A stretch of 64,000 bases of DNA from Cornus controversa (taxonomy: Eukaryota > Streptophyta > Magnoliopsida > Cornales > Cornaceae). The notes below the pieces were generated by a model, which was not told the origin of the DNA, made no database searches, and saw only the letters and a program-made list of their open reading frames with translations. Of the stretch, positions 11,662-21,076 are shown one piece after another; position 1 is the first letter of the stretch; each line of letters opens with the position of its first letter. The stretch is taken from positions 15,584,146-15,648,145 of the forward strand of contig CM048852.1 of assembly GCA_026545225.1 (NCBI GenBank), given 5' to 3'. The position numbers and the translations under genes were made by a program.

Positions 11662-11884
11662 GTATTTAGCCGGTACATGGTGTTTTAAAGCATCATTTAT
11701 GTTTACTTTAGAATGTTGTGAAGAATTCTCTTTCTTTTTGCTTATTTTATGTCCTTCATAATGGGTGGTTCTTTTAATATTTAATTTTTATGGATTCATT
11801 TGCTATTCATTTATTTATTGTACCTATTCCTAGGAGCATTTCAGCCATAATGTCCATTAAGTCTTCATGTATTTTCTTTCTTCT

Positions 11885-11950
11885 TGGGAGTATAGGCTGA
11901 GTGTTAGATGAGAGAGAGAGAAAACAAGAGTGATTAGGAGAGAGAGATGG
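11885..11950. repeat. Repeat B copy 2, left piece
   Basis: The first 66 bp of repeat B (tgggagtataggctgagtgt onward). Element C interrupts it; the sequence resumes at 17071 after the duplicated gatgg. Confidence 0.75.
11946..11950. other. Target-site duplication of element C (left copy)
   Basis: gatgg directly before the TGATGTAGG start of the 5' LTR. The same five bases directly follow the 3' LTR at 17071-17075. Confidence 0.9.
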
Positions 11951-12349
11951 TGATGTAGGACGAGATATGAGTCGCATGCATGAGTTGCACGTGTTTCGCC
12001 TCTATTTTTGGAGAAGGGGCAAAGATAGATAATTAGGGATAATTTTTAGTTAATATTATTATTATATTAGTAATGTTTTTATTTTAGGGATATTTTTGTT
12101 ATTTAATATTTTAGGGTTTTATTTTAATAGTAGGATTTGATTAGGGTTTTCCTTGCTACCTATTTATATGTTGGTTCAGGCATTGTGAAAGGTAGACTTT
12201 GATGATTGAATATTATTGAGATTAAATATTTCTTCCTCCTATTTCTTCTTCTCTCCTAATCTTCTTCTTCTCTCTTATTCTCCTCTCTCATTCTCTCTCT
12301 TCTTCTCAATATATTTTAATATCGAAGCGCCCCTACCTGTCCCGCATCA
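11951..12349 (+). repeat. 5' LTR of element C
   Basis: Starts TGATGTAGGACG and ends CCCGCATCA. It has a TATA-like ctatttatatg near 12166 and a long pyrimidine-rich stretch (ttcttcttctctc) near its end. It is the same length as the 3' LTR. Confidence 0.92.
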
Positions 12350-14696
12350 ATTGGTATCAAAGCAAAAGATTCAAAGTAAATAGCAAGTTATTCACAAATT
12401 GTTCACAGCATTCTTCCCCTTGAGTACTGTTCATCAACCGAGACATACACCACTGTCCTCGCCGCTGTCACAACCAACCATCATCAAACCTTCTTCGCAC
12501 AATCCCATACCACCAATTCTTGTCACCAATCACGAACCTAAACCCTAACCGCTGCAGTCCATCACAACCTTCCACAAAACCCTAACCCTAGTTGTCACGT
12601 CCTCAATACCTTCCTGCCACTGTAACAGCCTACAACCCACAACCCCCTGAACAAATCACAATACACAACAACCGTACCCATCAAACCTTGTTGCTGACAA
12701 CCCAAACGCAAAGTCGTTGCTATGTAAACTACCAGCCACTGCCCTCACATCCAAAACCTTACTTGAAAACCATTATTAACCCAAACCCACATACCCTTCG
12801 CCACCATCATAAGCCAAACAAACCCTAATTACAGTCTATACATCAAACCCTAGTTAACTCACCTAGCCACAATACCCAACCACCATCCAAGCAAGCCCCA
12901 ACCGTCGCAACTCACCAGCCCTTGTTCTCTCATTAGAACTCTTACCGCCACTGTCACAAAAAAAAACTGAAACCATTGTATTGTCAGCAAAACCCCAACC
13001 GAGATACCATACCCAAGCCGGCTCAAGTTAATCAAGACCCAATCATTCCCATACAGCCCCACCGTAGCAAACCCCACTCTTGCAAAGCCAGACCCTTGCC
13101 GCAAGACCTAATCGTAACCCCAAAACCCCATCACCATCCGCAAGACCCAATCGTAACCCCAAAACCCCATCACCATCTCTAGTAACTCCTAGTGAACACC
13201 AAGCTAACAACCACCGTGGAAAAAAAAAAAAATAGGCCCCAACCTTTGCCAGCCAAAAGAAAAAAAAAAGAACAGAAGGAACATTAGTCGTCATCGCCGA
13301 AATCTGCTACAAGTCCTTTGGTTTTAAAACTATTTGATGCATCATTTGAAATACTGGTCGAAAACCATCGGCAACCGCAAATCACAGCCGTGGTCGCAGA
13401 ACAGAAAGTAAACAAACAGCGAAGAGGCAAAGAGAAGACTTTGGCTTAACACTATTCACTGCGTCATCTTCGGTCTTTCAACTCTTTTCGTTTGTCATCG
13501 GAATTCCCTCGCCTTGCCGGAGCATCCATCGATCTTCGACTTCGTCGGAACTGTCAACCGGAGTTTTTTGGTTGTTGCTTGGAGGTCAGTACGGATCGCT
13601 AAGGTTCTGTTGTTTGTTTAGGAAAGTTGCAGAATATTTATAAAATAAAATATAAATGACACGGTAGACCCGCGACCCAACTTGGCCAATTGACCCAATC
13701 TGTGACCCGAATTGTTTTTGGGCCCAGTTTTACTTCTATTTTGTTTGGTCACAGCTTTAAAATAGCAGCCCAAGCTTTCAATCAGATAGGACTATTTGTT
13801 TGGCCCAATATCTATGCCCCAGCCCAACCCAGAATCATATTCAGTTCTGTTTGGTTACAGTTTTAGCACTACTCTGGTTTTGAAACCTGTTTCAGAACTA
13901 AACCAGTTCTTTTGGAAACCAGTTCAACAAAATAAAAAATAAAAAATCCAGATTTGTATCCGGGCCAGAATTGTTTGTCTTGGCCCCATTCCAATATTGC
14001 TCCAGCCTAGCAGGCCCGGTTCAAGTTTGGCCCAGTCTTTAGATTGCTTCAAAGTAGACCTATTTGGAAGCAAGAACAGAGCTAGGCCAGTTTGAAAACC
14101 AGCCCAGAACTGAACCTGTTCTGTTCAGATCCAGTTAGCCAGTTCATCAAACAAAAACAAAAACAAAAAAAATAGATTGTGGATTCAGATTGTGGACTCA
14201 CTTGGGAACATTCAATACTTGGGTAATTGCTTTGGACTTTGGTAAAGGTACAATTACTTCACTCGAAATTGCAATTAGTACTTTTAATTATTTGGTAAGT
14301 CATGAAATTTGCAAAAAAGTCCTAATTGAGCCCATTTGATTATTGAACCCAAATATTTACTTTAATTCCTCTTTTACTTCTTTCCATTGCCTCTTTATTT
14401 CTTTCCATTATTTATAATATTTTATCTTGCTATCACTATATCCACTTTTATTTTTATTTCAAAAAAAAAAAAATTCATTTTTATTTTTCCTCTTGGATTT
14501 GTACCTAAACACTCTAGTGCATGCGTTTTGACATAATCACTTTAATTGCATTCAATTCTTTGATTTTTCATTGTGTTAGTTTATAATTTAGTTTACTTAA
14601 TTCATTTTGAGTCCTATGTTGGCATTTTTCTCAACCTTTCTTATGTCTATATCATTCTTTTGAGACCACCATGACCCTTCAAGACAACATTATTTT
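12350..14696 (+). other. Non-coding leader of element C
   Basis: About 2.3 kb between the PBS and the long ORF. The first kilobase is rich in C and A with ccctaaccctaa-like and caccatcc repeats and no long ATG-initiated frame; a short duplicated block (gcaagaccCaatcgtaaccccaaaacccc) lies at 13100-13175. The rest is AT-rich with repeated 'gcccagtt...aaccagttc' phrases (13660-14150). I see no gag in it. Confidence 0.6.
12351..12368 (+). other. Primer binding site of element C
   Basis: ttggtatcaaagcaaaag follows the 5' LTR after one base. It matches the 3' end of plant initiator tRNA-Met (TGGTATCAGAGC type) with one change. Confidence 0.8.
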
Positions 14697-16337
14697 ATGT
14701 CCCTAATGGTTATGTTCAAGTCAAGTAAGACTAAGATTGTTGAGCGTAGACTAAGTTTTCTATCACACGAAAATCAAACTGATTGGTGTGAAGATGAAAG
14801 AGAGATAAAGAGAGTTGTTGAAAGGGAAGTAGTCCAACAATTCCTAAAAATTAGAAATAGGCTTCTTATGCTTCCCTCATCCGTTCATGAACTTCTTAGC
14901 CTACTTGATGAGTTAGAACTTCTTTTATGCGAAGTGGGGCAAGATCCATCTACACTAATTCAAAATGCAATATCGCAGGCAATAGAGGTCTTACTTGTAA
15001 ATGACTTATTCAGACACTCAAATATAGATGTGAGAATTTCAGTTGTATGTTGCCTTAATGAGATTTTGAGAATTGTTGCGCCAAATGAGCCTTTTAGTAA
15101 TGAACAACTAAATGAGATTTTTCAGTTAACTGTTATGTCTTTTGAGAGGTTGTCTCATATTTCTGATCGTTGCTACAGAAAGGCAATTTCAATGCTTCAC
15201 ACTGTTGCAAAAGTCAAGTCATGCTTGGTCATGCTTGATTTGGATTGTAATGAATTAAATATTGAAATGTTTGAACACTTGTTAAAGGGAATAAGGTATT
15301 TTCACTCAGATAGTGTCTTTTCATCCATGGAGAAAATTATGACTCTTGTACTAGAGGAAAGTGACTATATTTCAGTGGAACTACTTCATCTTCTTCTAAC
15401 TAGTGTTAAAAAGGAAAGTCAAACTATTTCACCTCAATCTTTCAAGTTAGGAGAAAAGGTCCTGAACAAATGTGCTACAATTCTTAAGTCGTGTCTTTTG
15501 AAGGTTATGCAATCTATGGGCCTTTTGTTCACTGATTTTGCAGAAGTAGTCACTTCTATTTGTCCACTTGAAAAAGAGTATTTTGGGAGTAGTCACGTCT
15601 CTAATAGGGTGTCTTGTGAAGAAATTGGTCAATGTACTCCTCAGTCAGTAGTTGCCCTTGATGACTGCAACATTGATCATGTTGACTACATACTTGTTGA
15701 AGCAAATGGGAGCGTTGTTACACATTATGAGTCATCCACTTCCATTGTATCAAATAAAGATGTGAAGTACAATAGTAGTTTTTGGAAGACACTTTGGACA
15801 TTGTTAGGGACAAATCCAAATTTTTCTTTTGCATCATGTCCTCAAACTAATAGGAAAATTGAGATCGTTAACCAAGGTCTAGGAAAGTTGGTTAGTTATC
15901 TTGTAAGATTGCATCTAGACACTTGGGATTTGTTTTTGCCTATCATGGAGTTTGCTTATACTAGTTTGACTAATCAGTGTATTGGTAGTTGTTCTTTTGA
16001 GATTATTTGCCATTCTTTACCATGCCAATCCATTGATTATAATCACCCACCTCCATATATGCATTTGCTTGAATTCTTTGATTCTTTTGTCCAGCTTGTT
16101 CATGATTTTCATGCCGATATGCGATACGAAATTGTTTTGAGTAATAAAAATTATGAACTTGCTAGATATGCTCACAATAGGACTCATGAATGTTTTGAAG
16201 GAGCTTTTGTTATAATTTGTGCATTACCGCATCCTTATCTTAAGAACTCCTTCCATATAAACAGGGTCATATTGTCAGATTTTTTCACATCAATCATAAG
16301 TCAGGACCTAATGCATATTTCTTTGACTGGTCATTAG
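14697..16337 (+). CDS. Chimeric ORF: PDS5 cohesin-regulator fragment fused to degenerate gypsy integrase
   Basis: A 546-residue uninterrupted ORF. Residues about 47-290 resemble the N-terminal HEAT-repeat region of plant PDS5, a sister-chromatid cohesion factor: the blocks LPSSVHELLSLLDELE, EILRIVAPNEPFSNEQLNEI, FQLTVMSFERLSH, AKVKSCLVMLDLDCNEL, SSMEKIMTLVLEESDYIS and LGEKVLNKCATILK all have close counterparts in that family. The stretch has no intron, whereas plant PDS5 genes are intron-rich, so capture was probably from spliced RNA. Residues about 361-530 (FWKTLWTLLGTNPNFSFAS, CPQTNRKIEIVNQGLGKLV, TWDLFLPIMEFAYTSLTNQ) are the C-terminal part of a gypsy integrase core with key positions changed. 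The ATG at 14697 is the first in frame; residues 1-46 match nothing I know. Whether protein is made is unknown. Confidence 0.75.
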   Translation: MSLMVMFKSSKTKIVERRLSFLSHENQTDWCEDEREIKRVVEREVVQQFLKIRNRLLMLPSSVHELLSLLDELELLLCEVGQDPSTLIQNAISQAIEVLLVNDLFRHSNIDVRISVVCCLNEILRIVAPNEPFSNEQLNEIFQLTVMSFERLSHISDRCYRKAISMLHTVAKVKSCLVMLDLDCNELNIEMFEHLLKGIRYFHSDSVFSSMEKIMTLVLEESDYISVELLHLLLTSVKKESQTISPQSFKLGEKVLNKCATILKSCLLKVMQSMGLLFTDFAEVVTSICPLEKEYFGSSHVSNRVSCEEIGQCTPQSVVALDDCNIDHVDYILVEANGSVVTHYESSTSIVSNKDVKYNSSFWKTLWTLLGTNPNFSFASCPQTNRKIEIVNQGLGKLVSYLVRLHLDTWDLFLPIMEFAYTSLTNQCIGSCSFEIICHSLPCQSIDYNHPPPYMHLLEFFDSFVQLVHDFHADMRYEIVLSNKNYELARYAHNRTHECFEGAFVIICALPHPYLKNSFHINRVILSDFFTSIISQDLMHISLTGH

Positions 16338-16339
16338 AT

Positions 16340-16671
16340 TTGAGTACTAATTCAATTTTTGATGTGGAGTATTTGATGCCTAACCGTAGTACTTTTGAAG
16401 CACCTGTGTTATTATCTTGTGTTCGTACAGGTGGAGCTATTTTTTCTTCAACATCAGCACTTGTTCTTCTATTCTATCAGCCTTGGTTTTTGGACAGGGT
16501 AGAGGATGTTCTTGACCATCAGAGTGATCTACTATGGCTACTATGGAAGTACTACCCCTCTTCTAATTTCACATGGAGTACAAATGAGTTTTGCCATGTT
16601 GATTCAAGATTTTACGAGCAACATTATCCGTTTCACTCTTCGGAGAATAGTTCTTCTCAGTCGGGGAGAAT
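16340..16671 (+). pseudogene. Chromodomain-like tail of the gypsy pol in element C
   Basis: The frame after the chimeric ORF reads VEDVLDHQSDLLWLLWKYY and FTWSTNEFCHVDSRFYEQ, resembling the C-terminal chromodomain and tail (VLDHQ...W...P....TW......D..FY) that follows integrase in plant chromoviruses. It runs without a stop into the 3' LTR. The upstream part has lost its similarity. Together with the integrase piece it shows that the parent of element C was a chromovirus. Confidence 0.55.
16663..16671 (+). other. Polypurine tract of element C
   Basis: ggggagaat immediately before the TGATGTAGG start of the 3' LTR. Confidence 0.65.
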
Positions 16672-17070
16672 TGATGTAGGACGAGATTTGAGTCGCATGC
16701 ACGAGTTGCACGTGTTTCGCCTCTATTTTTGGAGAAGGGGCAAAGATAGATAATTAGGGATAATTTTTAGTTAATATTATTATTATATTAGTAATGTTTT
16801 TATTTTAGGAATATTTTCGTTATTTAATATTTTAGGGTTTTATTTTAGTAGTAGGATTTGATTATGGTTTTCCTTGCTACCTATTTATATGTTGGTTCAG
16901 GCATTGTGAAAGGTAGACTTTGATGATTGAATATTATTGAGATTAAATATTTCTTCCTCCTATTTCTTCTTCTCTCCAAATCTTCTTCTTCTCTCTTACT
17001 CTCCTCTCTCATTCTCTCTCTTTTTCTCAATATATTTTAATATCGAAGCGCCCCTACCTGTCCCGCATCA
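16672..17070 (+). repeat. 3' LTR of element C
   Basis: Same 399-bp length and ends as the 5' LTR, with about nine base differences scattered along it and no indel. Confidence 0.92.
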
Positions 17071-17440
17071 GATGGCACTAGAATGATCCAAATGTCACCA
17101 CACCATGGGGTATTTATAGACATCAGGCGTGAGGCTTTTGACAGCTGTCATCCTACGTTGCACTTTGCCTCGTGTCCCTTCCTTTACCACCCTTGGTTGC
17201 AACCATGAGTCCAAATTCTTATGTTCTTTGCAGGCTAGTCAAGCTTACGAGGAATGCTATAATGGTGCTCACGTAGAGTCACCTTAGCACAACTTCCTGT
17301 TTTATAACAATGGCCCAATGAGCATTCCTCTTAATCCTCTATTCCACACTCAACCTATCTTTCCACCTAGGATCATAACATTATATGCTTCAATATGACA
17401 CCATGATCGCTCAGATCATATCACAGTATGTCTTTGTGCC
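17071..17440. repeat. Repeat B copy 2, right piece
   Basis: Resumes repeat B after element C, beginning with the second gatgg, and matches 7870-8243 of copy 1 (including caccacaccatggggtattt). It stops at 17440, where the chromovirus remnant D begins. Confidence 0.75.
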
Positions 17441-17799
17441 TGGCTTGTTGTTAGAGCTTAACTATGTTGAATACTTGGGACGACAGGTAAGGGTTGTATC
17501 ACATATAGTTTCATGATTGGTTAGACCTTTGAGTTGAAAATCTAGAAACACGTGTAGATATGACATAGTTGATATGAGAACTAAAATGTGTGTTAAAGGT
17601 GCTTACATGATCAAAATGTGAAGTGCTTATGTTATAACACATGTTATCCGTTATATGTTATGTGTTGACTAGAGAACATGTATATGCGTTCCTTGCAAAA
17701 ATGATAGCATGTTGTTATGTTGTGTAGTTATTTGATTTTGTTGAACATATAACATGTGATAACTTGTTGTATTGACCTATATCTTGAATAGATAAAGAT

Positions 17800-18715
17800 A
17801 TGCTACCTAGACAGCGAGGAGGGGCAGTTGGGGGCGAAGTACCCGAGGGAAACCGTTTGGTCGCTAATATAATGACGACCCTCCGTGACTTTGTGAGAGC
17901 AGCCGCTAATGAGGTACAACAACCAGTAGAGAATGAGGTTGAAAAGATTCATCACTCACTTTAAGAAGTTGATTCCTCCAAGCTTTGAGGGTAGTTCGGG
18001 TCCATTGATTGCGAATAGTTGGTTGGAGCAAGTGGAAAAGCACTTGAAAATGATGTCCACACCCGATGATGGCATGAAAGTCATTCTTTCTACATACTTG
18101 TTTTCGGGTGGAGTTAAACTTTGGTGGAAGTCGGTGAGTGACCGATACGATGTTGAGACGATGCTATTGGAAAAATTCGAGACTTTATTCCTCGAACATT
18201 ATTTTCCTAGGCCAAAGAGGAAAGCTTTGAGGAAGAAGTTTGAAGATCTTGTTCATGATTGTATGACTCTAATAGAGTATGAGAACAAGTTCATTTCTCT
18301 TTCACACTTCGCACCCGAAGTAGTGAGAGATGAGGAGGAAAATACGTAGAGGTTTGTCAGTGGCATTCACTATTCAGTTAGACCATTTGTGTCAATTTTG
18401 GATTTGAAGGTATATGCCGAGGCTGTAGAGAAAGCCTTGATGGCAAAAGTTGAAGTGAAAGACAAGCAAGAGAAGAGAGAGGCACTAAGGCAAAATAAGG
18501 TTTTGACAATGGCTTCAGAAGGGCATGCAAGAAAGAAGTTCAAGGGTGGTTCTTCTCATATAGTGGGTTCAGTGGGACAGCTAATGACACGTTCTACACC
18601 TACTGTTCCTTTGTCTTTGACATCTGCTAGAGCTGAGGTAGTGTGCTACAAGTGTAAGCAACCGGGGCACTACAAGTCTGATTGTCCTTTGAGAGTACCC
18701 ATGAAAGCCCCTTAG
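17800..18715 (+). pseudogene. Gag of remnant D
   Basis: Begins at the ATG at 17800 (MLPRQRGGAVGG), shifts frame near 17930, and runs through the gag core (WLEQVEKHLKMMSTPDD, LFSGGVKLWWKSVSDRYD) to a zinc knuckle of CCHC type, CYKCKQPGHYKSDC, near 18645. A TAG near 18347 and another after 18715 interrupt it. Same protein as the gag of E. Confidence 0.82.
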
Positions 18716-19001
18716 AGTCAGCCTAACACGATGACTTGCTTTGGTTATGGGCAGCAGGGGCACGAGGAGGGAATGTCCACAGCAGGGTAGGGTTGCTCAT
18801 TGTGGTCAAGGCTAACAGTAGAGGCCGGCTCAGACCGTGACTGTACAGTCGAGCTACAGAGCATTCCCTTTACTACAACCAACTATGTCTGCACAGAGTG
18901 CGAGACTAGTGAGGGGATCTACTCCTAGTGCATCCACATAGCAGTTAAGATTTCGGGCTAGTGGAACACATGATTAAAGACCTCAGGACAGGTTATATGC
19001 A

Positions 19002-19630
19002 GTGACACTCGTAGACACCTCAGCAGGACTCTCAGTGGTTAGAGGTATATTTCTGGTATATAGTTTTTGGGCACGTGTATTGATTGATTCAGGTGCATCC
19101 TATTCGTTTATTGCTACATCATTACACGGCCTAAAGGTTAGTCCATTGGATAGAGTAGTTTGTGTTGATATGCCAGTGGGCGGTACAATGATCCTTGATA
19201 GAGTATGCTGAGGGTGTGTTATTGAGATAGCAGGGATGGCAATTGAGTTTGATTTTATTCTCCTAAATATGAGTAGTTTCGACATCATATTTGGGATGGA
19301 TTGATTATCGGAGTTTTATGCTACGATTGACTATTTTAGAGGGAGCGTGGCGATTTGTACACCTGAGGGCGATTGCTTTGTTTTGTGGGAGATTGGAATG
19401 ACTCCTATACATCATCATGTTATGAAATTAGCAGTCGAGAGCGACATAGTTTTATCTGGCTAGTCTTTTGGCCGAGGGAGAGGAGATCCCGAGGGAGGTA
19501 TATCCGGCAGTGGTGTGACTTTTTAGATGTCTTTCCAGAGGATTTATCAGAATTGCCTCATAGGAGAGAGGTAGAGTTTGGCATTAACCTTATATCCGGT
19601 ACGATGCTCATCTCTATGACACCATATTAG
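19002..19630 (+). pseudogene. Aspartic protease region of remnant D
   Basis: The frame gives VLIDSGASYSFIATS, the aspartic protease active site (D-S-G), then a stop near 19210 and further protease blocks (IEFDFILLNMSSFDIIFGMD) in the same frame beyond it. E lacks this region, so D is the only protease copy of this family in the window. Confidence 0.75.
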
Positions 19631-20655
19631 ATGGTATTGGCGGAGTTGGAGGAGTTAAAGCGTCAATTGGATGACTTGAAAGTTAAAGGTTAGATCGAGT
19701 GTGTCATCGTGGGGAGCACCGATGTTGTTTGCAAAGAAGAAAGATGGTGCTTTGAGATTGTGCATTGATTACCAAAAGTTGAATAATGTGACAATCAAGA
19801 ACAAATATCTGTTGTCGAGGATAGATGACCTATTTGATCAATTGAAGGGAGCTCACTACTTCTCAAAAATTGATTTAAGGTCGGGTTACTATCAATTGAG
19901 GGTGAAGGATGAGGACATTCATAAAATGGCATTTCGTACATGGTATGTACATTATGAGTTTCTTGTAATGCCATTCGATTTGACTAATGCACCGGCAGAA
20001 TTTATGGACTTGATGAACCGCGCATTTTATGAGTACCTTGATACATTTGTGGTAGTGTTTGTGGATGACATACTTGTGTACTCATCTTTGGAGAAGGAGC
20101 ATGAGTTACATTTGAGGACAATTTTGCAAATCCTTAGAGAGCACCAATTGTATGCTAAATATGAGAAGTGTGAGTTTTGGCTCCAAGAGGTGAAATTCCT
20201 TTGGCATGTTTCTGGAGGTGGAGTATCAGTTGATCTATCTAAGATCGATGCTGTGATGAGTTGGGAGAGTCCGAAGAGTGTTTCAAGATTCAGAGTTTTC
20301 TTAGTTTGGCGGGTTACTATAGAAGGTTTGTGAAAAACTTCTCTAGTATTGCAGCACCTGTGACATGACTCACTCATAAGGGTGTGAATTTTGTGTGGAA
20401 TGAAGCATATGAGTTAGCCTTTCGGGAATTGAAGAAGCGGTTAACCACAACCCCTATTTTGGTGGTACCCGAGCGTGGCTTGGGGTATGTGATTTATTGT
20501 GATGATTCGGGGTGTAGACTATGTTGTGTGTTGATGTAATGTAATGGAGTAGTTGCTTACGGGTTTAGAAAATTAAAGACTCAGGAGCATAACTATCCTA
20601 CGCATGACCTGGAGCTAGCAGCAGTGATCTTTGCTCTGAAAGGATGGAGACACTA
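19631..20655 (+). pseudogene. Reverse transcriptase and partial RNase H of remnant D
   Basis: The longest frame (19701-20333) contains RT motifs: [38 protein letters not shown] and the catalytic [11 protein letters not shown] box (both Asp present). A frameshift near 20330 leads to RNase H sequence (LTTTPILVVPERGLGYVIYC) with stops. The coding similarity ends near 20655 at the deletion junction. Confidence 0.83.
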
Positions 20656-20726
20656 TGATACCTCACTACCAGGAGTTCGGGATTGGACCGGGGGAGTCCT
20701 AGTGGTTCAAATTTTGAGGCGTGACA

Positions 20727-21057
20727 AGGATGAGCCAGGCTAGGTGGTGTATGTGGTTTTTGTGGGTAAAACTTTGAGGGCCTTAGGATGGCCTTTTGAG
20801 TTATTTTGAGCGAGTTTATTCGGGCTAGGAGCTGATTTTAAACAGTGTGTTTAGTTTCGTTGGATATAGCAAATTGATATCTAAAGTTGACTCGTCTGGA
20901 CGACTGACAGCGGTGAAAGAGTTGTGTCAGAACATGCTTTCTCCTGGGGAAGAGTAGGCGTGCTCATTGTCCGGAATTGCAACGTTTGGCATTGGGACGT
21001 TAGCCAAAGAGGCACCTGGAAGTGGATTTTCTAGTTCCATCGTCTTGTGTTGCTACA
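20727..21057. other. Unassigned spacer
   Basis: Between the LTR end of D and the PBS-like site at 21058. No open reading frame or repeat within the window; possibly internal sequence of the minus-strand element whose LTR starts at 21077. Confidence 0.4.
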
Positions 21058-21074
21058 CCCAGTGGAGTCACCAA
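21058..21074 (-). other. PBS-like site, minus strand
   Basis: On the minus strand this reads TTGGTGACTCCACTGGG, similar to the PBS of several plant Tat/Ogre-like elements (TTGGCGACTCCACTGGGGA type). It is two bases from a TGTAAGGG LTR-like start at 21077. Confidence 0.5.
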
Positions 21075-21076
21075 AA

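Larger units (their letters stand above)
11951..17070 (+). mobile_element. Element C: structurally complete non-autonomous gypsy-derived LTR retrotransposon carrying a PDS5 fragment
   Basis: The element is 5120 bp with two 399-bp LTRs (11951-12349 and 16672-17070), a 5-bp TSD (gatgg), a Met-type PBS at 12351 and a purine tract just before the 3' LTR. About nine mismatches separate the two LTRs (about 2%), so insertion is fairly recent. Gag, protease, reverse transcriptase and RNase H are absent. The internal region holds a non-coding leader (12350-14696), one long ORF (14697-16337) joining PDS5-derived and integrase-derived sequence, and a chromodomain-like tail. It must have relied on enzymes from another element to move. 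Confidence 0.88.
17441..20726 (+). mobile_element. Remnant D of a Tekay-type chromovirus (Ty3/gypsy)
   Basis: D matches the internal region of element E from just after its PBS (cttgttgttagagcttaac) through gag, protease, RT and RNase H. It then jumps, inside RNase H near 20656, straight to the last about 70 bp of an LTR (acctcactaccaggagttcg ... cgtgaca). The 5' LTR, integrase, chromodomain and nearly all of the 3' LTR are missing. Many in-frame stops make it non-functional. Confidence 0.82.

Noticed and set aside
12545..12595. ccctaaccctaa-type telomere-like repeats in element C leader
   Set aside because: Only two or three interrupted units inside a C/A-rich leader; not an interstitial telomere.
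12592..12828. 78-residue plus-strand frame in element C leader
   Set aside because: Low-complexity P/N/T/H-rich translation of a C/A-rich leader, non-ATG start, no conserved pattern.
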